Positions 45,601-55,473 of a stretch of 64,000 nt of DNA are shown here, piece after piece (the first letter of the stretch is position 1; each line of letters opens with the position of its first letter). Source of the stretch: Siphonodentalium dalli (lineage: Eukaryota; Mollusca; Scaphopoda; Gadilida; Siphonodentaliidae). The notes under the pieces were generated by a model. The model was not told where the DNA came from, did not search any database, and saw nothing but the letters and a program-made list of their open reading frames with translations. The stretch covers positions 89,396,618 through 89,460,617 of the forward strand of contig CP136069.1 of the NCBI GenBank assembly GCA_032622095.1. Reading direction: 5' to 3'. The position numbers and the translations under genes were made by a program.

Positions 45601-47460
45601 CTCCCGCGAGTGTCCTCTGGTAGTGTGAAGCAGCCCACATTATCTCTGATGGATACAGTTGATGAAAACATGAATGGTAAAGATACTACTGCTGACGGAG
45701 TTGTCCATGATCAGAACGAAGAGATGAATGTAACAAACGAACCTGAGATTAATGAAGTTGAAGAGGTGTGGGTTGCTAAAGAACCTGGTAAACCCATCCG
45801 GAAAGTTCGGTCAGGAAGAGCATATGTGATGGAAGACATTTCGTATCGGAAAACAAAATGTCAAGATCTAAAACAAATTGCAAGTGTTATAGACGAGAAT
45901 AAATTACTTTGTTTGAAGTGCAACACCGGAATGAATAGTTTATCGAACCTGAGGAGGCATGCGATCCGACATCTCGGATGGAAAAGATACAAGTGTAAAG
46001 TGTGTCGGTTCTCTTGCTACAACAGATCAGAAATGAAGCGACATGTGGGTAACGCCCATGGAAAGAAAGTGAGTGAGGGAGGAGGTAAAGCTGACAATTT
46101 CATAACTGATCTAATGGAGGAGGCAGGTAGAGTTCGAGCACAGAAGAAACTACAGACTCTGTGTCAAAAGAGAAGGCTTCCGACTACTGATTCAGATTTT
46201 ATAGTTACCTACCCTAAAGGTACATCTCGCATGACATTCGTATCTCCATTAAATGACAGGAGAAAACCTGGTGTCAATGAGGATAATATTCTGGATAAGA
46301 CTGTACCTGTAAATAAATTCAATATCTCCACAAGGAATTCACCGCGAGCATATGATACAGCACCATTGCGGCAGGTTGACAAATTAGATACAATGTGCAC
46401 AAGGAGAGGTTATTATGTCAAGCCACCTGTTGCTTCCAGAAGAGAGGAATCAAGCGATGCTAGTGATTCTGAGGAGGAAGTGGTTGAAGTTTTGTCTGAT
46501 AATCCTAACGAGGAGAAATCAAATGCTGATTGCTCTCTTAATGAAGTTTCTACTTCTGTGTGTAATTCTGATCAGATTGTTAAAGAATCTCTTCCTGTTA
46601 TCGTTGAATCAATTGAGCCTTCAAAATTACATGTAAATGAAAATGTGGTCTCTAACGGTGTGTCGATAAATGAAATAATTCATAATATGTCTGCGAGCGA
46701 TGAATCACTGATTATCATTGAGCTCCCTGATGGGCAGAGGATCATTTGTGATAAAACAGCTACACCATATGTCCCTTCGGAGCGGGAACCTGTCCCTCCG
46801 GTGACACATGCCATTGCAGCAGATGTCAACAATAAGTCTGTGTTTGTGCCCTTTTCAAACCAGCAAAATGATGGATCTGTAGCTTCTGGAAATCAAAGCA
46901 AAGCTACTACTAGTCAGTTCAATACATCAGTGAGCAGTGAACATAGAATCCAGAATGGAGATCAGAGTAACATATTTGAAAGAATAATGGCGGGTCAGAC
47001 GTTCATGTCAGGTCAAGAAGTTCCAGCTGATGTTTCTCAACAAACTAAACAGTTTAGTGGAACAGATGTCAATGGTAACCAGCCAACTGCTGGAAGTGTA
47101 GATGTAAATTCAATAAATCTGGGTGGAATTATGGATATTGGTGGAGCTGATGACAAACAGATGTCTGATGTAGTTTATCAGCTGATTAATTCTGAATCAT
47201 TACAAGGAGTTGGACGGCCAATAAATTTTGTGCAAGATGGGAACAAGTTGGAGTTGCAAATTACTCAGCCAATAGTGCCTGGTTATCAAGAGACAAATAA
47301 TGCTTTGTCTACTGATGACGGAATTATTCCTGCTATATATTCTCATAATACAAGTCAGCTTAGTTCTGTTAGTCATTTGACTAACACAGCAATAAGTAGT
47401 GAAGTTTATTCATCAAATTCTAGTCAGTTTACTGATGGCATAGAATTCGGCTGGATTTAA
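42616..47460 (+). CDS. ZNF800: ZNF800-like C2H2 zinc-finger protein, 1614 aa, single coding exon
   Basis: An uninterrupted ORF from ATG to TAA. The N-terminal block, SECDIILECKVCKNLFRSLP, followed by H73 and C78, is the C2HC-type first finger I associate with ZNF800, a nuclear zinc-finger protein whose vertebrate form acts as a transcriptional repressor in enteroendocrine differentiation. Further fingers: C723/C726/H739/H744, C752/C755/H768/H773, C874/C877/H890/C894 (C2HC), C1099/C1102/H1115/H1119 and C1127/C1130/H1143/H1148, the last two joined by LGWKRYK. Residues about 134-600 are a lysine/serine-rich tandem repeat, and 1150-1614 are low-complexity and acidic/polar without fingers. The protein is much longer than I recall for vertebrate ZNF800, largely because of the repeat and the tail. 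The start is fixed by an upstream in-frame stop and a splice acceptor. Assignment to ZNF800 is by recognition and was not computed. Confidence 0.8.
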   Translation: MASIPATDNDSQTDFSVLRTSINLRGCMIEQILNGVHYGTGEVRNLLLSECDIILECKVCKNLFRSLPNFVAHKRIYCNKPHEKCVSCSAYEELKTVDKTDKVTETSKETVITVEPTAPDEPSDKINARQIYTLEELKRGTFRGRSREFKAYTKFAEKAESQRSKSVPNSDKDLTISDSTTEIKPSDSIPSSLTLQGRNLKGDKNSPAKDPRQPTLDELKQGTLCGKSKENKSLTNVAEQRRKKSIPTSVKDRRVPNSDTDVLTVSDSTTEIKPSDNIPNSSTLEGRNSKEDKNSQKKDLRQPALDELKQGTLRSKSKENKALTNVAENKRESRRKKSNPTSVKDRKALNSDTDVLSISDSTTEIKPSDNIPNSSTLEGRNLKEDKNSPTKDSKLPVLDELKQGTLRSKSKENKALINIAEKRESQRKKSIPTSIKDRRALNSDTDVLSISDSTTEIKPSDNIPNSSTLEGRNLKEDKNSPTKDPKQPALDELKQGTLRGKSKENKVLTNVAEKRESRRKKSIPTSVKDRRVPNSDTDIKPVKEIPSSLKIEDGAIKDSNISAAVKGTKQPADSDSLKRRSLRRTRESKVFTNLKEKSESQSTKLATPKESQSTNPTTSEVNNNIESLKQEIKKRPLRNASDSSVLSENNEHNDGAPPNKKRQRRVEVILSKHEKSRKVISSKAHNLRARTAVKRGVRSGKDCARDINIADLNKYIDIEKHLCLLCKTSFATKSSLRVHMTYTHSSAEQYPCPVCHQDFKYTWNVIRHLIIKHKKTKKQADKIRIKMKKAMESKMVQADVFMNSDVTHMKCISSSPKVDINQAVGAETKKVADKNINSLEKVIGSPRLLVENNSDLEKSLAAPQFRSGSTLHICSLCNTAFWDKRRLELHREKCGKLVTIESQPTPDHDMSGIKTKGLTGYSTDVQQVKKLIMNSAGILQVISNATAVDSDISSGAVALMNNSSGGSASKIMPDSPSVAVSHMRSGAKYRTGSARLPRVSSGSVKQPTLSLMDTVDENMNGKDTTADGVVHDQNEEMNVTNEPEINEVEEVWVAKEPGKPIRKVRSGRAYVMEDISYRKTKCQDLKQIASVIDENKLLCLKCNTGMNSLSNLRRHAIRHLGWKRYKCKVCRFSCYNRSEMKRHVGNAHGKKVSEGGGKADNFITDLMEEAGRVRAQKKLQTLCQKRRLPTTDSDFIVTYPKGTSRMTFVSPLNDRRKPGVNEDNILDKTVPVNKFNISTRNSPRAYDTAPLRQVDKLDTMCTRRGYYVKPPVASRREESSDASDSEEEVVEVLSDNPNEEKSNADCSLNEVSTSVCNSDQIVKESLPVIVESIEPSKLHVNENVVSNGVSINEIIHNMSASDESLIIIELPDGQRIICDKTATPYVPSEREPVPPVTHAIAADVNNKSVFVPFSNQQNDGSVASGNQSKATTSQFNTSVSSEHRIQNGDQSNIFERIMAGQTFMSGQEVPADVSQQTKQFSGTDVNGNQPTAGSVDVNSINLGGIMDIGGADDKQMSDVVYQLINSESLQGVGRPINFVQDGNKLELQITQPIVPGYQETNNALSTDDGIIPAIYSHNTSQLSSVSHLTNTAISSEVYSSNSSQFTDGIEFGWI
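43015..44340 (+). repeat. In-frame coding tandem repeat, five units of 82-93 codons
   Basis: Units start with L(D/E)ELK(Q/R)GT at 43015, 43261, 43528, 43807 and 44083 (steps 246, 267, 279, 276 bases, all multiples of three), with a decayed sixth near 44345. Each has KSKENKALTNVAE, RRKKSIPTSVKDR, SDSTTEIKPSDNIPNSSTLE and KEDKNSPTKD. Units three to five are nearly identical at the DNA level, implying recent expansion or conversion. The unit is basic and serine-rich, so a disordered nuclear linker is likely. Confidence 0.92.
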
Positions 47461-47467
47461 ATAGATA

Positions 47468-47680
47468 CAGTAATGCACTAAGTAATCGACTTCTTAACCA
47501 CAGCAGAATTATGGGTAATTTTTCAGGATTTAGACGGAAATATGGCTTGTTGCCATTCATCGGAAAGCTCTCGGCGAGAGCTTTCCGATGAATGGCAACA
47601 AGCCATATTTCTGACTAAATCCTGAAAATTTACCCATAATTCTGCTGTGGTTAAGGAGTCGATTACTTAGAGCATTACTG
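47468..47680. mobile_element. Full-length palindromic CAGT MITE just after the ZNF800-like stop (family A, copy 6)
   Basis: CAGTAATGCAC... to ...GCATTACTG, 213 bp, with arms of about 100 bp meeting at CTCTCGGCGAGAG. It starts 7 bases after the TAA of the zinc-finger gene. TAGATA is found directly on both sides. It would place a long stem at the very start of the 3' UTR. Confidence 0.92.
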
Positions 47681-47851
47681 TAGATAAATGTGCCCCTCTG
47701 TAGGCTCTTGAATTTACTGAGTTTCATCCATCTTAAGTCAGGGCTAATTAGTTTTATGTTTAGCATCAATCACCGTATTAGCTTTTTCGAAGAAATTAAT
47801 TATGCCACGATTCCTTTGCACTGTCTGTCCCCTGTGAAATTTTTAGATAAA

Positions 47852-48289
47852 GGCCCACTTAATTTTTGAACCACCAGATCTCATTATATACAACATATTC
47901 CATATTATATACCATTTGAAAGAGGAAGCTACAAAACATTGTATTATCAACTGATCCGGTCGATTAAACTGGGAACATATTGTTTTTGTCGAGGTACTGA
48001 GGTATGATCTGTGATTAATTTTTATCCAGACTGTACTATAATGTCTATTATTCTCAATGGAAGAGGAATAATTCTATCTCTTAGTTTGAATTCTGATGCA
48101 TTCTGGGTTGACAAGGGGGGGAGTCTTGGAATTAATCTGAGAATCTCTATCACTTGGTGGACACTCCAAGGCCACAGCTGTTCGGTATTCTGGTGGAATA
48201 TATATATTTTTGGTTCCTCTTCCAAATGGTATATAATATGGGAAATGTTGTGTATAATGTAATCTGGTCATTCGAAAATTAAGTGGGCC
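47852..48289. mobile_element. 438-bp MITE with about 75-bp inverted ends
   Basis: The left arm starts GGCCCACTTAATTTTTGAA and continues through CATATTATATACCATTTGAA. The right arm is its mirror ending TTAAGTGGGCC. About 75 bases pair with scattered mismatches. The 78- and 67-codon ORFs inside are incidental. Confidence 0.8.
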
Positions 48290-48601
48290 ATTAATGCATG
48301 ATTCATTCATATAAAATGAATGTAAACAAGACTGGTGGTAACATTTATGCTACAATAATTACATTGTACAATGTATCTGTAGTCAGAAACCTATCTAGAA
48401 AAATTAATAATCACCGCATTTCACACTTAGATTCATGGATGATGCTAAACATAAAAATATTTAACAATGGCGTTAAGGTCTTTACAGATGGCATTGCAAG
48501 TGGTGCCATTTTAGCCTTGTCGGCAACAAAACATGAAGTTTAGTGTCACTGATTTATGTCACACTTTAGTAACTTTGGGCTTCGCGGTATATTTGTATTG
48601 T
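48290..48601. other. Gene-free stretch
   Basis: Nothing recognisable was seen. No clear poly-A signal for the zinc-finger gene could be chosen between 47461 and here. Confidence 0.35.
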
Positions 48602-48868
48602 TTAAAGGTACATAACCCCATTTGATGGTTCCTGTATCCTCCAGTTACAACAACAATGGAATTTCACCAAAAGTCGATTTAGTTATCCAAATTAGTGACC
48701 TCTTGAAACAGTGTGGGTACACATGTCTGTACTAATTCTGTAAGAAGTCCGCTGATTTTTGCCAGGCCGCCAAATATTCCTGGTGGTGAAAAATAACAGA
48801 TTAAAAAAATTGATAGCTAATAACTCTGAGCGTTGATGGGTAGACACCTCGACTTGAATCAAATATTT
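48602..48868. mobile_element. Partial MITE of family F (copy 3)
   Basis: Left end TTTAAAGGTACATAACCCCA and internal text (CTCTGAGCGTTGATGGGTA, CGACTTGAATCAAATATTTT) match family F. The right terminus is missing. Confidence 0.6.
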
Positions 48869-49130
48869 TTTATTATTTCCTGTATCTTTGTCACTATCTC
48901 TGTAGTCGTAAATGACAAAAACTGCCAAGTAAATAAGGCACCCGATCACTGCGCTGTCGGGCAGACTATTTTTGTGCCTGACTATTTCAACGCTCTCAAC
49001 ATGCATGCCTCAATATTACATTTGTTCCAATTCAGTTTCGGACACAGATAATTCGCCACTCGCGACGCTGTCTATAAAGCCATTTATGAACCTGCAATTT
49101 GGTTGTGATTTATAAATTTCTCCTGTGAAT

Positions 49131-49684
49131 CAGGGGGGGGGTCGGAAAATAATTTCAGGCACGTATGGCATTTTTTCCCTTTCGATCATTTTTTGTACCC
49201 ACCCACCCCCACCGCCAAATTTTTTTCCGTTTTCGGCAGTTTTTTCCGACCATTTTTTGACACCCACCCCCCCTTTTAACACTAAAACAGAGATTTGCGG
49301 GGGGGAAATTCACTGTAAACAGCTGTATATGAATTTCTGTGCATACTATTTATCATGGATGTTAACATGGACATGTAAATAGGAATGAGCAATTTTGAGG
49401 TCATTCGGCCAAAAAAACATGGCTGCCAGCGGCCATCTTGGATTTCAAAATTTGCAACAAAATACAACACGATAACTGCCTGCAGTCAGTTTACCAGTTA
49501 GAATTACATTATTTCTCTCATTCAAACTGATTCAAAGTGGTTTTGAAGCCCAACTCATTGCCAAAACACCAAAAACAAGCAGGAATTTTTTTTTTTTAGT
49601 TGCGGAAAAAATTGCTTGTTGGTGGCTTTGACCACCCACCCACCCCGGCATACGTGCCGGAAGAAATTTTTTCACCCCCCCCTG
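49131..49684. mobile_element. 554-bp element, CAGGGGGGG ends, 7-bp target duplication
   Basis: Left CAGGGGGGGGT.GGAAAATAATTTC..GGCACGTATG is mirrored at right (CATACGTGCCGGAAGAAATT, ACCCCCCCCTG). TGTGAAT lies directly outside both ends (49124-49130, 49685-49691). Inside is a single unit of the CATGGCTGCCAGCGGCCATC array family at 49330-49465, so array units travel in other contexts too. Confidence 0.75.
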
Positions 49685-49783
49685 TGTGAATGGGAAGTTT
49701 TTTAATATATCAGCTAATACACAGTTTGCATAGGCACATGCACTTATGTTACCATTACAAACAATCGTTAAACAGTTGAACTA

Positions 49784-49931
49784 TAGTAATGCCCTAAATA
49801 ATCGACTCCTTAACCACAGCTCTCAGTGAGAGCTTTCCGATGAATGGCAACAAGCCATATTACGACTAAATCCTGAAAAGTTACCCATAATTCTGCTGTG
49901 GTTAAGGAGTCGATTATTTAGGTCATTACTG
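49784..49931. mobile_element. Palindromic CAGT MITE (family A, copy 7, left arm shortened)
   Basis: TAGTAATGCCC... to ...TCATTACTG flanked by TA. The left arm has lost about 65 bases between CCACAG and CTCTCAGTGAGAG, while the right arm is complete. Confidence 0.85.
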
Positions 49932-50772
49932 TATACATAAATTTCATAAGATTTTTCAAATTATAAAAAAATAATAATTTTGTGTGGTAAATGTTTTCTT
50001 CATGGCAAGTCAAAATGGACATATAAACCAATCAATAGAAATAATTTTTTAATTGCTTTTGCATAACATGAAAAATATAAAAATATTATACAAGCTGATA
50101 TAAATCAATGGTATCAAAGGATTGATTCGGGTAACAAAATTAATCATGCAAGCTATTCTGAATAGTAATGGCAGTTTCAAAATCAAAGTGAATTTAAGCT
50201 TTGCATACCCTATCATAAATTGTGTAATAGCCGACATATTAATATTATTATTCTGTGTCGAGAATAAGTTATCATGACTAAACGTTTGTAGACTCTGAGG
50301 GACAGGAAGCTGGTCTATACATTGTTGCACAGCATCAGAATCCTTGTTTCACATGTTATATATATAACAAATTATTTAATATTTCTAACTCAGGATTCCA
50401 AAAAAACTTTTTTTTTATGAATAATGCTAAATTTGATCCATTTCATATAATCGAACAAGGCCCAGCCTTTGCCAGAGTTATTGAAGCAGTGCAGCCAGTT
50501 GTTAGTAATATGTGAAAATAAGGCTATCAGTGTTCAGTATATAATTATAACATCTAGTCAAACATTCAACCATGCTATGATTATGAATGTTTATATCTAC
50601 GGCGCCATATACCTAGCCTGGGTTATTATGTTTACGCTGTGAGGTTACTATACATATAAATTTATGTAATGACGTGTTTGCACATAGAGAAAACTGCACT
50701 ATTCTGTAATTGCTTGTATAATGTCATGACACAGAATGATGTCACACATAGATTTAAGGATCATGGCTAAAT
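49932..50772. other. Gene-free stretch
   Basis: No gene or bounded element was recognised. Confidence 0.35.
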
Positions 50773-50780
50773 CTGTGGTG

Positions 50781-51240
50781 CAAGCCTGAGTTTAGTGTGC
50801 GTGTCATTTGCAGAATGAGGTCCCCAGAGGGTGAATCTGGTGACACTCTTCCCTCATAGCGGGTTAGCATCACTAAATTCACCCTCTGGGGACATCATTC
50901 TGCTTAGGCCTCATCTTCTCGGAAAAGTTTCTTTATTATCAAATTTCTATGGAAACTTCTTCACAGATCTTCTATTTCTTTTTTAGTCTAGTTTCTCAAT
51001 ATCCCCAAATTGGCAGACGACACATTGCATAATCGAGGTTCCCAATGGGTGTATAAAACATAATTCACCATTTGGGAACTTCAATCTAAGTCTATTTCTC
51101 CCATAGCAGATGAGACCAGCAGAATGAGGTCTCCAGAGGGTTAATTTAGTTATGCTAGCTCGCTGTGCGGGATAGCGTCGCTAAATTCACCCTCTGGGGA
51201 CTTCATTCTGCAAATGACAGGCACACTAAACTCAGGCTTG
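50781..51240. mobile_element. 460-bp hAT-like MITE, 8-bp target duplication CTGTGGTG (family E, copy 1)
   Basis: CTGTGGTG at 50773-50780 is repeated at 51241-51248. The ends CAAGCCTGAGTTTAGTGTGC and its mirror form a terminal repeat extending, with mismatches, into TGTCATTTGCAGAATGAGGT. Inside are two further mirror hairpins (GGTCCCCAGAGGGTGAAT with ATTCACCCTCTGGGGAC). No ORF. Confidence 0.88.
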
Positions 51241-51327
51241 CTGTGGTGCTGTAAATAGAGCCACGGCCCTCTGATTATGTTTAGCTATTTCTTAACCCTT
51301 TCTTTACTAAATACTCATTGACGAATA

Positions 51328-51470
51328 CAGTAATGCCCTAAATAATCAACTCCTTGACCACAGCTGAATTATGGGTAATATTTCAGGATTTAGTCGGAAA
51401 TATGGCTTGTTGCCTTTCACCGGAAAGCTCTCAGTGAGAGCTTTCCGGTGAATGGCAATAAGCCATGTTC
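51328..51470. mobile_element. Truncated palindromic CAGT MITE (family A, copy 8)
   Basis: Complete left arm from CAGTAATGCCC and the central GCTCTCAGTGAGAGC, but the right arm stops after about 30 bases (near AATAAGCCATG). Confidence 0.85.
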
Positions 51471-52903
51471 AGATAAGAATTTATTCTGAACATTTCTCAC
51501 CAATTGAAACTTCTGCACTTTTATTGACATTTCATATGTCCGTCGTCTTCTTTTAGTACCTAAACATCCCGCCAAATGAATAATAGTCCATTCCAATGTA
51601 TACTTTTATAATTGAATTGGAGAATCCATTCAGTATAGAAAAGGTTAAATATTTCCATTTATTGACTATTAACAGAAAATGGGTAACTGCTTATATTTGC
51701 AGGTCAAGACTCCTTTATGACTATTCCACGCTAGCTATTTCAACATGCAGAACTTGAATTATTTCATTTAATTCTTAAAGTTTACATTGGGATTGTCAGT
51801 TCTTCATCTGGTGGGATGTTCAGTTACCAGACACCTTTCGCATTTAATGAACGAAAACAGATAATTATTATGAATAGGGTACTACGTCATTAGAATTTGT
51901 GTTCTTTCTATTCATTGTTGTTTTTCCCTATTCATTGTTACGATTACAATTTTGGATTTTCAACAAACTCACAAATACATCATATAATAATTTCACGATC
52001 ATTTCTCAGCGCCTCAATGTGGGAGATTACTTTCAGATTATTTCCTTAAATTGTGATCGCCATGTGGCCTTAATGGTCCCCCCGGCATTCCGTGGGGAGG
52101 ACTATTGTAATGACCCTCATCCATCTGTCTGTGTGTGTGCGTCCATCTGTCCACCTGGGGCGCATCTATTGTCCTAGTCTGTATTCCGTTATACAATGTT
52201 TTATGTTTTTTTATTTTAGAGTTATTGACCCTTTCTCGATACATTGAAGATGTGCAACATAATTAGTGAATGAACTTTGTATCATATTGGTGTAATCAAT
52301 TCCTCCTACAGTTTGTAGTATAGGGTTCTGAAACCCATTTTGGTCAGCAACCTTTTATTTTTATCTGTCAGTGGCAATCAAATAATTTGTCATCTTGAAT
52401 CACGAGAATCTTGCGTTAAGTTCAAACTAATCATAACCATAATCCCCTTACTTGGAGGTTTTTGGACCGTCCGAAAAAATAGCTACAAATAGTTATTCGT
52501 AATAATTATCTGTCGTCATTAATTATGCGAAAGGTGTCCTCTATAAGCAGATGGGTGGAGAAACCCCTTTTGATCCATTTGTAGGAATTTTTAGCAAATA
52601 TGTTCAACAAAGTGCTGTTGAACAGTTTTTAGTGGGACATCCCTACAAATGAATCAGTAGGAATAATCTACTTGTCAGTGAGTTTTCAAAGGATTAAACA
52701 TTTACATCTAGAATTCTGTATGCCAATTCCATTTCTGTATTGAAGGGATTGCATTTCTATTTCATTGTTTGTGATGTTACAGCTCATTATGCAAGGTGCA
52801 ATCCAGTCTCTTTCAAAATCCAATGACAATTAGAAACACAGCTTCAAGATTGGTAATATTTAAATTGCGAGATTGATTGTCTTTGATATGTTGAAAATTT
52901 CCC
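51471..52903. other. Gene-free stretch
   Basis: Contains another array-type head near 52080-52180 (CCGGCATTCCGTGGGGAGGA, then GTCCATCTGTCC) without a following array, and a dispersed segment at 52730-52860 shared with 13905-14060. No gene was seen. Confidence 0.45.
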
Positions 52904-52971
52904 TACTCTCTGGTGTCTAATAATCATGATGACCTCATAATAGTGATGGGTGGGGATTTAGGCTGAAATTA

Positions 52972-53825
52972 ACAAGAGGTACGCTGTCGCGTGGCATTTG
53001 CCCCCGACCGTAGCAATTCGGATTAAGCATGGACGTCACCATACCAAATATCAGCTAAATCTGCCCAGCGGTTGCTGAATAATAATGCAAAATGTTTGTA
53101 CGGACGGACAAAATTGAATTTTCTAAGTCAAAAAAGGGCCATAACTCTGGTGAAAATGGGTGGACGAAACCCGCGCTATGCATGTAGCTGTTCCCCCATG
53201 CTGCTCTATCACCATACCAAATATCAGCTAAACCTGCCCAGCGGTTGCTGAACAATAATGCAAAATGTTTGTACGGATGGACAAAATTGAATTTTCTAAG
53301 TAAAAAAAGGGCCATAACTCTGGTGAAAATGGGTGGACAAAACCCGCGCTATGCATGTAGCTGTTCCCCCATGCTGCTCTATCACCATACCAAATAACAG
53401 CTAAATCTGCCAAGCGGTTGCTGAACAATAATGCAAAATGTTTGTATGGACGGACGTACGGACGGATTTCTAAGTTGAAAAAAGGGCCATAACTCTGGCA
53501 AAAATCATCAGATCATACCCAAATTCGCACTTGACATGTATTTTCATTTAACTGATCCACAAAAATACGGGATTTGCAATCGTACCACCAAAGCTCACAC
53601 TATCATCTGGAAACCCAAAAAACAAGAGAAAAATTGAATTTTCTAAGTAAAAAAAAGGGCCATAACTCTGGTGAAAATGGGTGGACGAAACCCGCGCTAT
53701 GCATGTAGCTGTTCCCCCATGCTGCTTTATCACCATACCAAATATCAGCTAAATCTGCTGAGCGGTTGCTGAACAATAATGCAAAATGTTTGTACCTGCC
53801 GACTTCAAGTCGGGGGCATAATACT
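52972..53825 (-). repeat. Antisense array of GAGTTATGGCCCT-type units
   Basis: CAAAATTGAATTTTCTAAGT occurs at 53109 and 53282 (173-bp period) and similar text near 53455 and 53628. Units carry AGGGCCATAACTCTGG and CCATACCAAATATCAGCTAA. Read on the minus strand these are the GAGTTATGGCCCT family. Units match closely except for one different unit (53460-53625). Confidence 0.8.
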
Positions 53826-54305
53826 CATGGTGGGGAATCACATGGTTTTGAGTTTGGCGAGTACCACGCATTCAAAATATGCAAATGCACAAAAACATAA
53901 TATATGAGGAAGTGACACAAAACACAGCATTTTAACTGCTACGAGCATATGGTAGTTTATTTTTAAAACAAGTTGATACCATATTTGAAATACTCAGTAG
54001 TTTTCTATAACATTCTGACCAAAGTTGCCAGTCGGAGCTTCGTGGAATACACATGTCCATACATCTCGGAGAATCCTTCGACTGACAACTTTGGTCAGAA
54101 TGTAAGAGCAAACAAACTGTGAATTTGGAAGAAATGAGGTATCAGCTTGTTTGAAAATTAGTATAGCATAACAAAATGCTATGTAATATATCATTATCCT
54201 AGTTTTTTTTACCTTTTCCCTTGTTTCTGGTCGCGTTTGCTATCGCCTCGGCCATTTTGAATGTGTGATACTCATCAACTCGAAACCATGTGATTCCCCA
54301 CCATG
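53826..54305. mobile_element. 480-bp palindromic element inside the split MITE
   Basis: CATGGTGGGGAATCACATGG at left is mirrored exactly at right, with the arms continuing through ATTTTGAATG.GTG.TACTC. A second internal mirror (CATTCTGACCAAAGTTG.CAGTCG) lies near 54008-54105. Confidence 0.8.
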
Positions 54306-54418
54306 ATAATAGTGATGGCAATTTCACTCTATGTTTCAATGCCAAATAATAGTGATCGTTGGGAATTTTCTCCAAAATTAATAATTGTGCTGACAATATT
54401 ATTAGGCACCTGAGAGTA

Positions 54419-55303
54419 TACATATAGCGAAACACGACAAATTATATTATCCAGAATACTTGTGATATATTCATAATTGAATGCGATAAAAATACTCATT
54501 TCAATCTGGGAGACATTATCTTCGAGTTATCATCAAAGATATTTATTACTGATAATCTGTTCATATCCTGTTATGTTTATAACTACTATTAAATACTATT
54601 ATATTCATTTACTACACCAGGCATGCACTCCATAACTGGAAACAATTTATTACATCCCTGAAATTTGAACCTCATCATTCTTTTTGGCTTAGCATGTCAA
54701 TTCATTCCTTGAAAATATAAACTCTCTAAACCCTTATTTCTTGAGATATTGCGCAAGAATAGTTCACACTCCAGCTAGGGGCCACCCCTTAACCCTTTCA
54801 GTGCCAAGTCTGATTTTTGTATCAACCCATATTTCCTTGATCATTTTTCAAATTTATTGATTATAATAATGTGATACATTGATGGAAAGAGATATGAAGA
54901 GCTCTTTCCATCAATGTATCACATTATTATAATCATGTAAAGGAGCTACCCCCTGAAATTTGAACATAATCTTCATTTTGGTTGTTGAATCTTGTCATGA
55001 AAATTTGAAATTTCTAGACCTATTAATTTGTCTTGAGATATTGTGCAAGAACTGTTTCCGTACCCTTTTAGCCTTACCCCTTAAATCCGTTTGTGGTGAA
55101 TATCAAGCCTTTGTTTGACACGAGGCCAAAATTTGCTCTCCTCGTGGGATATTCTTTGAGAAATATACTGTTCCATGCTATTTCATATCCTGTTAAGCAG
55201 TTTGTCACTTTGTTCCATTCTCCATTCAGAGAATAATTATCATTTACGGCATCTAGGATAGTAGTTTGTACCTATATAACGTATGCCTTATAGGTACTAA
55301 ATA
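54419..55303. repeat. Two diverged direct copies around a perfect hairpin
   Basis: CCTGAAATTTGAAC...CTTGAGATATTG.GCAAGAA occurs at about 54655-54790 and 54950-55080. Between them, 54859-54934 is a hairpin with perfect arms of about 33 bases (GATTATAATAATGTGATACA...) and a short loop. No gene was seen. Confidence 0.7.
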
Positions 55304-55473
55304 CAGTAATGCCCTAAATAATCGACTTCTTAACCACAGCAGAATTATGGGTAACTTTTCAGGATTTAGTTGGAAATATGGCTTGTTGCCATTCATCGGA
55401 AAGCTCTGTGAATCCTGAAAAATTACCCATAATTCTACTTTAGTTAAGGAGTCGATTATTTACGTCATTACTG
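55304..55473. mobile_element. Palindromic CAGT MITE flanked by a 13-bp direct repeat (family A, copy 9)
   Basis: CAGTAATGCCC... to ...GTCATTACTG with the right arm shortened. TAGGTACTAAATA is present on both sides, much longer than the TA expected for a Tc1/mariner-type insertion. Confidence 0.88.

Larger units (their letters stand above)
52904..54418. mobile_element. Family G MITE split by a 1.33-kb insertion (copy 2)
   Basis: The left part 52904-52971 and right part 54306-54418 together match the 178-bp MITE at 12359-12536 in reverse complement: TACTCTC(T)GGTG(T)CTAATAATC... to ...GGCACCTGAGAGTA. The break falls at AAATTA/ATAATAG. The inserted segment is a set of array units followed by a palindrome. 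Confidence 0.85.

Noticed and set aside
49131-49684. Whether the GTCC-rich and G-rich tracts mark a telomere or centromere repeat
   Set aside because: The tracts are short, bounded by transposon ends, and not arranged as long uniform arrays.
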